NCBI RefSeq assembly: GCF_000003195.3
Contig: NC_012871.2
Span: 1,537,997 to 1,601,996 of the forward strand
Direction: 5' to 3'
Length of the DNA: 64,000 nt
Origin: Sorghum bicolor
Taxonomy: Eukaryota > Streptophyta > Magnoliopsida > Poales > Poaceae
A model generated the notes under the pieces. That model saw nothing but the letters and a program-made list of their open reading frames with translations, was not told the origin of the DNA and did not search any database. The translations under genes were made by a program, and so were the position numbers. Shown piece by piece: positions 22,690-34,529 of the stretch. The first letter of the stretch is position 1. The number at the start of each line of letters is the position of its first letter.

Positions 22690-23603
22690 ACAACAACACA
22701 TGATAAATTATATCATATAAATTATATAATACAAAAGATAAATTATAAAATAGAAATTATACATCTCATCTCAATATCTGTCCCCACTAACTAATTACAA
22801 CACATGATAAATTATATCATATAAATTATATAATACAAAATATAAATTATAAAATAGAAATTATACATCTCATCTCAATATATATCCCCACAAACTAATT
22901 ACAACACATGATAAATTCTATCATATAAATTATATAATACAAAAGATAAATTATAAAATAAAAATTATACATCTCATCTCAATATCTATCCCCACTAACT
23001 AATTACAACACATGATAAATTATATCATATAAATTATATAATACAAAAGATAAATTATAAAATAGAAATTATACATCTCATCTCAATATCTATCTCCACA
23101 AACTAATTACAACACATGATAAATTATATCATATAAATTATATAATACAAAATAAAAATTATAAAATAAAAATTACACATCTCATCTCAATATCTGTCCC
23201 TACTAACTAATTACAACACATGATAAATTATATCATCTAAATTATATAATACAAAATATAAATTATAAAATAGAAATTATACATCTCATCTCAATATATA
23301 TCCCCACAAACTAATTACAACACATGATAAATTATATCATATAAATTATATAATACAAAAGATAAATTATAAAATAGAAATTATACATCTCATCTCAATA
23401 TCTATCCTCACAAACTAATTACAACACATGATAAATTATATCATATAAATTATATAATACAAAAGATAAATTATAAAATAAAAATTACACATCTCATCTC
23501 AATATCTATCCCTACTAACTAATTACAACACATGATAAATTATATCATATAAATTATATAATACAAAATATAAATTATAAAATAGAAATTATACATCTCA
23601 TCT
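22690..23603. repeat. ~104-bp AT-rich tandem array, about nine copies
   Basis: The unit contains CACATGATAAATTATATCAT and CATCTCATCTCAATATCT and recurs at 22695, 22801, 22905, 23009 and so on, with few differences between copies. It lies upstream (minus-strand sense) of the CACTA second gene. Confidence 0.92.
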
Positions 23604-23605
23604 TA

Positions 23606-24085
23606 TAATATAATATAATATAATATAATATAATATAATATAATATAATATAATATAATATAATATAATATAATATAATATAATATAATATAATATAATA
23701 TAATATAATATAATATAATATAATATAATATAATATAATATAATATAATATAATATAATATAATATAATATAATATAATATAATATAATATAATATAATA
23801 TAATATAATATAATATAATATAATATAATATAATATAATATAATATAATATAATATAATACAATACAATACAATACAATACAATACAATACAATACAATA
23901 CAATACAATACAATACAATACAATACAATACAATACAATACAATACAATACAATACAATACAATACAATACAATACAATACAATACAATACAATACAATA
24001 CAATACAATACAATACAATACAATACAATACAATACAATACAATACAATACAATACAATATAATATAATATAATATAATATAATA
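23606..24085. repeat. Two-phase pentanucleotide microsatellite (TAATA)51 (CAATA)40 (TAATA)5
   Basis: Direct counting gives about 51 perfect TAATA units (23606-23860), exactly 40 CAATA units (23861-24060) and 5 TAATA units (24061-24085). The long open frames it creates on the minus strand (YCIVL and YIILY repeats) are artefacts. Confidence 0.95.
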
Positions 24086-24129
24086 GTATCAAACAAACGA
24101 AAGTTCTACGACTGTGCCTTTAAATTGGG

Positions 24130-24300
24130 ACTAAGGCCTTGTTTACTTCCCCAAATATTTTGGAAAATATTTCAAATTCCCTATCACATCGAATCTTGTT
24201 CACATTTTGCATATAAGAAAAAACAAACAATTTGAATATAGGTAAAAAATAACTAATCACACGCGGTCCACATTTTGCATAATTTTTTGCAAGTAAACAC
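24130..24300. mobile_element. Small MITE-like fragment
   Basis: It begins AAGGCCTTGTTTACTTCCCC and ends near GCAAGTAAACACTATCC, echoing the GGCCTTGTTTAG-type ends of the elements at 32339-32813. The ends match only partly. Confidence 0.4.
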
Positions 24301-24369
24301 TATCCACAAATACTCTATTTGGAGAAATACTCAATTGCTTCGACATGCCATTAAACAAATAATCAATTG

Positions 24370-24797
24370 CTTCGACATATGCCATTGAACTACCTCTGTA
24401 GGAAACGGAATACAATTCCAGGAACAATACGCAAAAAAAGAGCTCGGCGCGGGAACGTCGGTGCTGGAGAAGAGCTTGGATGGAGACGAAGAGCTCGGCG
24501 TGGAGACGTTGGTGCTGGAGAAGAAGATCGAGCTCGATCTGCCGGAGAACAAGAGCTCGGCGCGGCGGCGCTCCGTACGGTCCTCGGCTCGGGCCGGGGA
24601 CGACAGGTGGGGGCGGCGGCGGCGGCACTCCCTGGGGACGAGGGCGCGACAGTGGGGACGACGAGGGCGCGACGCTGGGGACGAGGGCGCGACGGTGGGG
24701 ACGAGGGCGCGACGGTGGTGAGCGGCGCGCGGCGGCGGAGGAAAATTAGGGCAACGTGAACTGGTGGATCGAGAGGAGGAAGACGACGGTTCGGTTA
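24370..24797 (-). promoter_or_regulatory. GC-rich leader and TATA-like site, putative promoter of the CACTA second gene
   Basis: On the minus strand a TATTTAAC box (24793-24800) is followed by a GC-rich segment (24420-24750) that stands out from the AT-rich surroundings. This layout, right next to subterminal-type hairpins, repeats that at the 5' end of the element (hairpins, then leader, near 31640-31790). It could be the promoter and first leader exon of the gene ending at 18694; this is inference. Open frames here have no recognised domain. Confidence 0.4.
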
Positions 24798-24805
24798 AAT
24801 ACCCA

Positions 24806-24977
24806 GGTGGACCTTTAGTCCCGGTGCGTAGCACCAACCGGGACTAAAGGATCTTTAGTCCCGGTTGGTGCTACGCACCGGGACTAAAGGTCCACCCTTT
24901 AGTCCCGGTTCCTGGCTAGAACCGGGACTAAAGGCAATCTTTAGTCCCGGTTCTAGCCAGGAACCGGGGCTAAATGC
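24806..24977. repeat. Two internal hairpins built from CACTA subterminal motifs
   Basis: The first hairpin, 24806-24896, has ~44-base nearly perfect arms beginning GGTGGACCTTTAGTCCCGG around a 4-base loop. The second, about 24898-24977, has ~38-base arms (TTTAGTCCCGGTTCCTGGC and its reverse complement). The motifs are those of the element ends. Confidence 0.9.
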
Positions 24978-25401
24978 ATTTTTCAGTTTCTTATTTATTT
25001 ATGCATACAATAATTAAATTAATGTTGTTAACTGCATAGTAAATAGAATAATAGGTATTAATTTGTTAAAAAATAATAGTTCCATTTCTTTTTGTCTAAT
25101 TGCTTACTTCATCAATTTGGAAACATAAAATCTTTTCATCACTTATATTAGCAAACTTAAATATAAAAAATAATTAGTATTTTGTTAATGCAAAAATGTA
25201 TTATTTAATTTTAATATCTTAAAGCAGATGTTTTTGATAGAAAAATTTGTTTGTGCAATATTTAAACGTAAATTTTGTTTATTTATCAACATTTATCTCC
25301 AAAATCATGATATACGTGATATTCACCATTACATCGGATTATTTATTAAAAAAAATTCTCTATTTCTTATTTATTTATGCTTACAACAATATTCACCATT
25401 A

Positions 25402-27360
25402 CATCTTGATGATCTCTTACAGATTTGTATTCAAATTTTTTTCATTTCAAGTCATCAAATGGGTCATTTGTCCAAGTTTGACTAAAGTCAAAGCATTGGT
25501 TTTTAGAAACACACACTTTGACCGAACCCTATATGGTCCCAAATGGAAAAGTAATGAATACAAAGTTTGTTGCACTCATCAAGTTCTACATTTTGTCTAA
25601 TGGTCAACTTTTCTTTTGGAAAAGTTTGAACCACTCAATTTTGAATTTTGATAGAACTCATAGCCACGCATCGGTTTTCGGAACCCTAGATGGTCTCGAA
25701 CGGAAAAGTCATGAATACCAATATTGTTGCACTCATCAAAATCTACATTTAATATATAGACCATTTTTGCATTTGACAAAGTATTGCGAAGGTGTAGTTG
25801 AAAATCCACAATTGACACATGTAGTTTCATATAGTTTGTGTGAGATTCAAGAATTGGTGGGTACTGTGAATTTAAACTTTCTCAAATGAAAAAATTGTCT
25901 ATATAAAAAGTTTAGATCTTGATGATATCTAACAACTTGGTATTCAAAAGTTTTTCATTTTAAGTAATTTAGTTTGTCATTTGACCAAGTTTGACCAAAA
26001 CCCGTCTTGGATTTTGAACAAATGTGCTTAGGATTGGCTCAAATTTGTCCAAATGGAAAAATGGACAATATATCAAATGTACATCTTGATGATCTCTAAC
26101 AGCTTTGTATTCAAATTTTTTTCATTTCAAGTCATCAAATGGGTCATTTGACCAAGTTTGACCAAAGTCAAAGCATTGGTTTTTAGAAACACACACTTTG
26201 ACCGAACCCTATATGGTCCCAAATGGAAAAGTAATGAATACAAAGTTTGTTGCACTCATCAAGTTATACATTTTGTCTAATGGTCAACTTTTCTTTTGGA
26301 AAAGTTTGAACCACTCAATTTTGAATTTCGATAGAATTCATAGCCACGCATCGGTTTTGGGAACCCTAGATGGTCTCGAACGGAAAAGTCATGAATACCA
26401 ATATTGTTCCACTCATCAAAATCTACATTTAATATATAGACCATTTTTGCATTTGACAAAGTGTTGCGAAGGTGTAGTTCAAAATCCACAATTGACACAT
26501 GTAGTTTCATATAGTTTGTGTGAGATTCAAGAATTGGTGGGTATTGTGAACTTAAACTTTCTCAAATAGAAAAGTTGTCTATATAAAAAGTTTAGATCTT
26601 GATGATATCTAACAAATTGGTATTCAAAATTTTTTTATTTTAAGTAATTTAGTTTGTCATTTGACCAAGTTTGACCAATACCCGTCTTGGATTTTGAACA
26701 AATGTGCTTAGGATTGGCTCAAATTTATCCAAATGGAAAAATGGACAATATATCAAATGTAGATCTTGATGATCTCTAACAACTTTGTATTCAAATTTTT
26801 TTCATTTCAAGTCATCAAATGGGTCATTTGACCAAGTTTGACCAAAGTCAAAGCATTGGTTTTTAGAAACACACACTTTGACCGAACCCTATATGGTCCC
26901 AAATGGAAAAGTAATGAATACAAAGTTTGTTGCACTCATCAAGTTCTACACTTTGTCTAATGGTCAACTTTTCTTTTGGAAAAGTTTGAACCACTCAATT
27001 TTGAATTTCGATAGAATTCATAACCACGCATCGGTTTTCGGAACCCTAGATGGTCTCGAACGGAAAAGTCATGAATACCAATATTGTTCCACTCATCAAA
27101 ATCTACATTTAATATATAGACCATTTTTGCATTTGACAAAGTGTTGCGAAGGTGTAAGTTCAAAATCCACAATTGACACATGTAGTTTCATATAGTTTGT
27201 GTGAGATTCAAGAATTGGTGGGTATTGTGAACTTAAACTTTCTCAAATAGAAAAGTTGTCTATATAAAAAGTTTAGATCTTGATGATATCTAACAAATTG
27301 GTATTCAAAATTTTTTCATTTTAAGTAATTTAGTTTGTCATTTGACCAAGTTTGACCATT
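25402..27360. repeat. 680-bp tandem repeat, about 2.9 copies
   Basis: Units start at about 25402, 26081 and 26761, each with CTTGATGATCTCT followed by TTTGACCAAGTTTGACC motifs. A 123-codon open frame recurs at 25518 and 26198 and is cut short in the third copy (26878-27195) by an extra base. The copies are nearly identical, so the duplication is recent. I treat the frame as non-coding, since it has no recognised domain and both strands are open. Confidence 0.92.
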
Positions 27361-27508
27361 TTTGCATTTGACAAATAATTGACACATCTCTTATAATAGC
27401 AAACTTAAATGTCATTTCATTATTTGAAATGATATAAAATAAGAAAAACTAATATAAACATCTTAAGTTACAATTGTCACATACACATACTATATTGCAA
27501 TCTATTTA

Positions 27509-30500
27509 TTAGGCGGGCACAATAGTGATCTTCTTTTTGACGTATGTTCCTTGGTCATGATCTTGACGTAACCATGGAGTGTCCTCAGCATTTATCAGTA
27601 TGCTCGGATCTTTGGTCACATTGAAAGGCGTGATTCGGTCATCCCTTTCATAATCTTCTGAAATATCTGACTTGTCCTCAATTCCCACAATGTTTCTTTT
27701 CCCTGAGAGAACTATATGGCGTTTTGGCTCGTTTGTTGATTTGTTATCATTTTTCCCTCTCTTCTGTTTTGTAGACATGTCTTTCACATAGAACACCTGA
27801 TTCACATCAGCAGCAAGGACGAATGGTTCATCTTTGTAACCAACATTGTTGAGGTCCACTGTTGTCATTCCATAGTCTTTATCAACTGTCACCCCGCCTC
27901 CGGTAACCTTCACCCATTGGCACCGGAACAAAGGGATTTTAAAATTAGATGCGTAGTCTAGTTCCCAAATCTCCTCTATACGACCATAATATGTTTGTCT
28001 GTTTCCATTCGGGTCTATGGCGTCTACGCGAACTCCACTATTTTGGTTCGTGCTTCTTTTATCTTGGCCTAGGGTGTAAAATGTATTTCCATTTATCTCG
28101 TACCCTTTGTACGTGAGGATGTGCCATGATGGTTGCCTAGCCAACAAATACAGTTGTTCATCAATCTGGTCATTACCCTGACATTCTTTTCGTAACCAAT
28201 CACTGAAATTGTCTATGTGCTGACGCATAAGCCAACCTTCATGCATTCTTCTCTGGGAATTGCGATCGTAGGAAGTCCTTGTGTTTCGTGATATACGGCT
28301 CCACCACGGATGAGTTTTGAAGAACTGTGTAGTGTGCTTTATTGAAAGAATCGTCCCTCGTACCGATGTATGTTTTCTTTCCTAGTGTTCCCTTTCCACT
28401 CAGTCTCCCCTCGTGGCGCGATTCAGGAACACCAATTGGGTCAAGTTCAGGAATGAATTCAACACAGAACTCAATGACCTCCTCTGTCCCATAGCCCTCG
28501 GCGATGCTTCCTTCTGGCCGAGCACGTTGGTGAACATATTTCTTCAGAACTCCCATAAACCTCTCAAAGGAAAACATATTATGTAGGAACACAGGACCCA
28601 GAATATTGATCTCCTTGACCAGATGAACTAGGAGGTGTGTCATGATATCAAAGAAGGATGGTGGAAACACTAACTCAAAGCTGACAAGACATTGAACCAC
28701 ATCATTCTGTAGAGCAGCTAGTTCTAGTGGATTGATTGCCTTCTGAGAAATTGCATTGAGGAATGCACATAGCTTTACGGTGGCCAGACGTACATGTGGA
28801 GGTAGAATTCCTCTTAATGCAACTGGAAGCAATTGCGTCATAAGCACATGGCAGTCATGCGACTTTAAGTTCAGAAATTTCTTCTCAGGCACATTAATTA
28901 TACCTTTTATATTAGAGGAGAATCCAGATGGGACCTTGATGCTGCTTAAGCATTCAAACATGATTTCTTTCTCTTCATTGCTAAGAGTGTAGCTAGCAGG
29001 TCTTCAATATTGGCGTCCATCATCTGTCTTCTCTGGATGCAGGTTGTCTCGTTCTTCCATGCGTTGCAAGTCTTGTCGTGCTTCAAGTGAATCCTTAGGC
29101 TTACCATATACACCCATAAATCCTAGAAGGTTTACACAAAGATTCTTTGTTAGGTGCATGACGTCGATAGCATTCCGGACCTCTAGGACTTGCCAATAGG
29201 GTAGCTCCTAAAATATTGACCTCTTCTTCCACATGGGTGCATGACCCGCTGCATCTTTTGGAACTGGTTGGCTGCCTTGTCCCTACCAAAAACTACTTTC
29301 ACATCCTTAACCATCTCAAATACATCTTCTCCAGTTCTATTGCGAGGCTTGCATCGGTGGTCTGTCTTACCTTTAAAATGCTTTCCTTTCTTTCTAACTG
29401 GGTGATTCATAGAAAGAAATCGACGATACCCAAGGTACACGACCTTTCTGCATTTTTTCAAATATATACTATCAAGGTCATCAAAACAATGTGTGCATGC
29501 ATTATATCCCTTGTTTGTCTGCCCTGAAAGATTACTTAGAGCAGTCCAATCATTGATTGTCACAAACAACAGTGCTCGTAGGTCGAAGTTTTCCTGTTTG
29601 TACTCATCCCACACACGAACACCTGTTTCACTCCATAAAAGAAGGAGTTCTTCAATTAATGGCCTTAGATAGACATCAATGTCATTGCCCGGTTGCTTCG
29701 GGCCTTGGATGAGCACCGACATCATAATGAACTTTCGCTTCATGCATAACCATGGAGGAAGGTTGTAGATACATAGTGTAACAGGCCAAGTGCTATGACT
29801 ACTGCTTTGCTCACCAAAAGGATTCATACCGTCCGTACTTAAAGCGAACCTTAAGTTTCTTGCGTCTTTTGCAAACTCTGGAAATTCCCTGTCTATTGCT
29901 CTCCACTGGGACCCATCAGCAGGGTGTCTCAACATGTTGTCTACTTTACGGTCTTCTTTGTGCCACCACAACAATTTTGCATGGTCCTTATTTCTAAAAA
30001 GACGTTTCAGACGTGGTATTATAGGAGCATACCACATAACCTTTGCAGGGATTTTTTTTCTGGGACGTTCTTCCCCCTCAACATCGCCAGGGTCATCTCG
30101 CCTGATCTTATACCGTGATGCTTTACATAAGGGGCATTCATCTAAATTCTCGTAGTCCTTGCCACGATATAGGATGCGGTCGTTAGGACATGCATGTATC
30201 TTCTTGATTTCTAATCCCAAAGGACAGACGATCTGTTTTGCTTCGTACGTAGTAGTGGGCAGTTCATTAGGCTTTGGCAGCATTTTTTTTGGATCTTCAG
30301 TAATTGCCCAAATGCCTTATCGGATACACCATTCTGTGCCTTCCATTTTAACAGTTCTAGTGTTGTACCCAGTTTTTTTTGCCCATCCTGGGCAGATGGG
30401 TATAATAATTTCTTGTGATCTTCTAACATGTGGTCAAACTTTGTCTTCTCTTTTTCACTTTCGCAATCTTTTTGTGCCTCACGAATTACATCACCAAGAG

Positions 30501-30879
30501 CATCATCTTCAACAGGTGCGCCTTCTGCATCTGCCTCATCTTCAGCTTCTCCCAATGCTGTATCACCGAAGTCACCGTATTGAGCAATAATGTCGTCAGG
30601 CTCCAACTGTTCTTCTTCACCTTCTTCCATCATTATCCCGTTTTCTCCATGCTTGGTCTAACAAATATAGTTTGGCATAAAACCCGACTTCAACAAATAT
30701 GAGTGAATATTTCTAGAGCTAGAATATTCCTTCAAATTCTGACACAAGGCACATGGGCAACATATGAATCCATCCCGCTTGTTTTCCTCGGCCACTCTTA
30801 AGAAATAATGCACACCATCAATGAATTCTTTGGAGCGGCGATCGGCATTGTACATCCAATGACGTGTCATTGTCTGCAT
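27509..30879 (-). pseudogene. CACTA Tnp2 transposase, decayed
   Basis: In minus-strand order the region has the transposase-associated domain (30658-30879, with Cys pairs in FICCPCALCQN), an acidic linker, the Tnp2/transposase_21 core (29183-30283, with KIHACPNDRILYRG, FALSTDGMNPFGEQSSSHS and GPKQPGNDIDVYLRPL), DUF4218 (28239-28961, SHDCHVLMTQLLPVALRG, then NMFSFERFMGVLK) and DUF4216 (27509-28246, FRCQWVKVTGGG, FVLAADVNQVFYV). Defects are visible: an in-frame TAG after PNYIC near 30658, a frameshift at an 8-nt homopolymer (30283-30290), a frameshift near 29285 followed by a stop, and another near 28240. Tnp2 cuts and joins the CACTA ends; this copy should be inactive. Confidence 0.92.
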
Positions 30880-30884
30880 TGCAA

Positions 30885-31560
30885 TGTAAAGTATTATAAG
30901 TTTCTAATTTTTTATAAAGAAATTAAAGTAACAAATAACCTAAAATTCTCTATTTCTGGTTTTTCTAACTAATCATGAAATGTGGCATGCATACTAGTTA
31001 TAATTAACTAATTAACCATGTCATAAAGTGCAAATTAAAGTATTATAAGTTTCTAATTTTTAATAGAGAAATTAAAGTAACAAAAAACCTAAAATTCTCT
31101 ATTTCTAATTTTTCTAAACAAGCTAAATTAAAAAAGCACAAAAATTCTCTAGTTTCCTAAATAATCATAAAATGTGGTATGTATACTAGTTATAATTAAC
31201 TAACTAAATCGGTCAAAAATTGCAAATTAAAGTATTATATGTTTTTATTTTTAATAGAGAAATTAAAGTAACAAAAAACCTAAAATTCTATATTTCTATT
31301 TTTTCTAAACAAGCTAAATTAAAAAAGCACAAAAATTCTCTATTTTCTTAAATAATCATGAAATGTGGTATGTATACTAGTTATAATTAACTAACTAAAT
31401 CGGTCAAAAATTGCAAATTAAAGTATTATATGTTTTTATTTTTTTCTAAACTAATTAAAATAAAAAACATATTACCACTATTTCTCTAAAAAAACGCGTC
31501 GCTTTTGAAATGGCGATGAAGCTAATAACCTCTTAAAAAAACCATAAAATAAAAAATAAT
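30885..31560. repeat. AT-rich imperfect tandem repeat, roughly 145-195 bp spacing
   Basis: AAAGTATTATA(A/T)GTTT is seen at about 30887, 31037, 31226 and 31420, each followed by TAGAGAAATTAAAGTAAC-like and CTAGTTATAATTAACTAA-like sequence. It lies in the 5' part of the CACTA element, before the transposase start. Confidence 0.75.
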
Positions 31561-31779
31561 ATAGATAACACTAGGAAATGACATACGCCGCTTCTAAATG
31601 TTGAGAAGATGAAGCTAGTGACCTCTTAACAAGTCGATGACGGTGTAGAAACGATGAAATGAATCAATAGCCGGAGATGAGAGCAAGCTAGAACAAGCAA
31701 CTCCAAATGAAGAACACAGCAAAAGAGTGAAAATCGATGGGCTCGACCACGGGAAGAAGAGTTCAAATATGGGGAGGGA

Positions 31780-32030
31780 CATTTAGTCCCGGTTCTTTTT
31801 AAAAACCGGGACTAAATTCCAACACTAGTCCCGGCCGGTGGGACGGACCGGGACAAAAGCTTTTAATCCCGGTTGGTGGTACCAACCGGGACTAAAGGCT
31901 AGGATTTTGTCCCGGTTGGTGAGACCAACCGGGACTAAAAGTCCCCTCTGCCGATGTCTGACATAATAGCCGTTGGGCAGGGGACTTTTAGTCCCGGTTG
32001 GTCTCACCAACCGGACTAAATATGTTTTTG
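31780..32030. repeat. Right subterminal hairpins of the CACTA element
   Basis: Repeated inverted copies of TTTAGTCCCGGTTGGT and ACCAACCGGGACTAAA occur next to the right terminus, matching those at the left end. Confidence 0.85.
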
Positions 32031-32102
32031 TCCCGGACTCTGTTTTGGCTGAGATTATTGTTCATTTTAGGCAAGTGACCAAAGGCCTGTTCTGTAGTAG
32101 TG

Positions 32103-32338
32103 AGAGAGTGCACAGAACCCTTTCTATATCCACCGGAGTGAGGGAAGAATAGAGGGAGAGTCAGAGAGAGTGTGTGCAGAACCCTAACGCCGGTGACCTC
32201 ATCGTCTTCCATGCAAGCGATCTCCTCACTGGAATCCTAGGCACCTTCTTCCTCCTCTCCGAGATGTGGGCATGGGTGCGGGCGCGCGGCAAGCACGAAC
32301 GCAAGTGCAGGCGCATAGGTTGCACGCTTGCGCGACTT
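32103..32338. other. Flank of the CACTA insertion
   Basis: This non-repetitive sequence continues the pre-insertion locus from the left flank at about 18000-18234. An open frame begins at 32174 but has no recognised domain. Confidence 0.4.
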
Positions 32339-32813
32339 AGGCCTTGTTTAGATGTGAAATTTTTTTTGGATTTTGCTACTATAGCACTTTCGTTTGTTTG
32401 TGGTAAATATTGTCAAATCATAGACTAACTAGGGTCAAAAGATTTGTCTCGTGATTTACAGTCAAACTGTGTGATTAGTTTTTGTTTTCGTCTATATTTA
32501 ATGGTTCATGCATGTGCCGCAAGATTCGATGTGATAGGGAATCTTGAAAACTTTTTGGATTTCGGGGTGAACTAAACAAGGCCTTAGGCCTTATTTAGTT
32601 CACCCTGAAATCCAAAAAGTTTTCAAGATTCCTTGTCACATCAAATCTTGCGACACATGCAAAAATAAAAACTAATTACACAGTTTGACTATAAATCACG
32701 AGACGAATATCTTTTGACCTTAGTTAGTCTATGATTGGACAATATTTACCACAAACAAACGAAAGTACTACAGTAGCGAAATCTAAATTTTTTTCACATC
32801 TAAACAAGGCCTT
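32339..32813. repeat. Head-to-head MITE pair forming a ~475-bp palindrome
   Basis: Unit 1 (about 32339-32585) and unit 2 (about 32586-32813) are inverted copies of each other. Each unit has its own ends, AGGCCTTGTTTAG and CTAAACAAGGCCT or close variants. Shared interior motifs include AAACTTTTTGGATTTC and AGTCAAACTGTGTGATTAG with their reverse complements. The elements lack coding capacity. Confidence 0.9.
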
Positions 32814-33196
32814 AGTAACATTTTGCCCAAATTTAACTTTATCCAGAGACGCTAGCTGCATGCATGCATGTGGCCAGCGCGCGACGGCGGCCAAGTCCAA
32901 ATTATTGCACGCCCTGTAGGCCTGTACTTGTAGTAGCCGACCAACGATCCCACGAACACGGTACGCTTGGCATCTGATGTCGGCCGTATATTATGTAAAA
33001 TAAAGCAAGATCCATCATCTGCGTGCATCTGGTCTCGTGTATGTAGGACAGTAGACTTGGACGAGCGAGGTTGGCATGGCATCCATCCACGCCGATGGGA
33101 CCGGCGTTGTCTGCTCGTGTCGTCAAGACATTTCCTGGAAAAAGGGCAGGAGAAAGCAGTGGAGAGAGCGAGCGTGAGGTGACCCATGCATCGATG
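32814..33196. other. Upstream region of paralogue 2
   Basis: This lies between the palindrome and the TATA box of paralogue 2 and may act as its promoter. No separate element was recognised; the minus-strand open frames here have no domain. Confidence 0.4.
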
Positions 33197-33204
33197 TATA
33201 TATA
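33197..33204 (+). promoter_or_regulatory. TATA box of paralogue 2
   Basis: TATATATA precedes a GC-rich leader that ends in a strong splice donor at 33360/33361, so it is well placed for the gene at 34530. Confidence 0.6.
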
Positions 33205-33360
33205 CACACACACTGACGACGACGGCGAAGGCGAACACCATCTTCTCCGGCCAATACAACACCGCGCCGGCTGAGACGCCCAGCTCCGATTCACTGCTCG
33301 CCTCGCCTCTCCGCCGGCCGATCTGCTCCGCTGCCTCCGATCGAGCTGCAAACGACCAAG

Positions 33361-34499
33361 GTAAGCAGTGGCCGTGAGCGACGTCCCCACCCTTTTCTCT
33401 CCTCATTCCCTCCGATCACTGAGTACCACCCTGTCTCTCGTCTCTGTTTTGTCTGTCTACTCTCTAGCCAAGAACACCAATCGGCCCCCCAGCCCAAAAG
33501 CAGTAAACCACCACACATGCATGCAACCAAGGTCCAAAATTCGAATATCCTGCCTCCAAACTATGATTCACTAAATTCATATAAATTCAAACTTGGTCCA
33601 TCAATATCTGTTTCATAAGTTTTAGTTTTATAAGCTCATCTGACTGAAATTAATTAATTTTGAGTGTGTTTATGTTTATACTGTATTTCTTTGTTTGCAC
33701 ATTTTTTAACCTTTCCACGCTTTTTAAGTGAAAGAGTAATCAAAGAGCAGAAGGAGGATATAGGCCAGCTTGAAACCTGGAGTGTGTGTGACTTCGAGCT
33801 TACAAAATACTGTCTATATGTTTTTTTTCGAAAGGCGAAAATACTGTCTATATGTAGACAGTATTTTTATTTACTAGCTAAAACATGCACTGGATAGCCA
33901 CCGCTAGCTAGCTTGACTGTTGTACCTTAATTGCCTTGGATGACCTAGGTTTTTACTTGTGGGACATGATTAAATAATGCTTTGTCTTTTGGCGATTATC
34001 ATATTACTGCTTTGCAAAGGACCAGTAAACAAACATACCTCTATTAAATGTTTTATAAATCTCAAACCAGGAGATTTGGACGTCACTGAATTCTGTATTT
34101 ACGGTCAATAGTTTCTGACCTAGGAGAATAGTTTCTGACCTAGGAGACAGGTTCCCTTTTCCACTAGGAGATTTGGACGTCACTGAATTCTATATTTAGG
34201 TGCACACCAATTCCTCGACACCCGTCTCTATCATTTTTAACCTGTCTCCTCCATGATCATAGCCTGTCTAACTTGTGATGCTCGCTATCTTTAATATACT
34301 TTCATATAACATCACAGAAGCATTTAACATCCAGAATAGCTCTCTATAGTAAATTAACAGGGTAAAACTGCCACAGCTTTCATGCAGCTGTTTAAATTTT
34401 TCCTTGTGGTAAAAAGTTCATATATCCTTTTCCTGAAAACAAATAAAAGGTACTTATTCATATATCTGAAAATGTTTCATATTGCTTTCTCCTGAGCAG
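33361..34499 (+). other. 5'-leader intron of paralogue 2
   Basis: The donor is CCAAG|GTAAGC at 33361 and the acceptor CTCCTGAGCAG ends at 34499, 30 bases before the ATG. The intron is 1,139 bases. A small inverted repeat (AAAATACTGTCTATATG and TAGACAGTATTTT) lies near 33805-33870. The acceptor position relative to the ATG is shared with paralogues 1, 4, 5 and 6. Confidence 0.65.
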
Positions 34500-34529
34500 G
34501 GAACGAGTGCTACATATTCTTGACTCCTA

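Larger units (their letters stand above)
18235..32102 (-). mobile_element. CACTA transposon with intact ends (13,868 bp)
   Basis: The left end CACTAGTACAGGGAAGGGC and the inverted right end CACTACTACAGAACAGGCC match imperfectly. The 3-bp target duplication AGA lies at 18232-18234 and 32103-32105. Subterminal hairpins built from TTTAGTCCCGG occur at about 18290-18440 and 31780-32030, and also in the middle at 24806-24977. The element encodes, on the minus strand, a Tnp2 transposase region (27509-30879) followed by a Ulp1-protease gene (18694-22614), the usual order for autonomous CACTA elements of grasses. Both genes carry stops and frameshifts, so this copy is probably no longer autonomous, although its ends could still be mobilised. 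Several tandem arrays swell its interior. Confidence 0.93.

Noticed and set aside
23575..24096. Long minus-strand open frames with YCIVL and YIILY repeats
   Set aside because: They are direct translations of the perfect TAATA/CAATA microsatellite, which has no stop in three frames. They are not genes.
25518..27195. Repeated 123-codon open frames
   Set aside because: They arise from copies of one 680-bp tandem unit, are open on the other strand too, and show no domain. The third copy is already broken.
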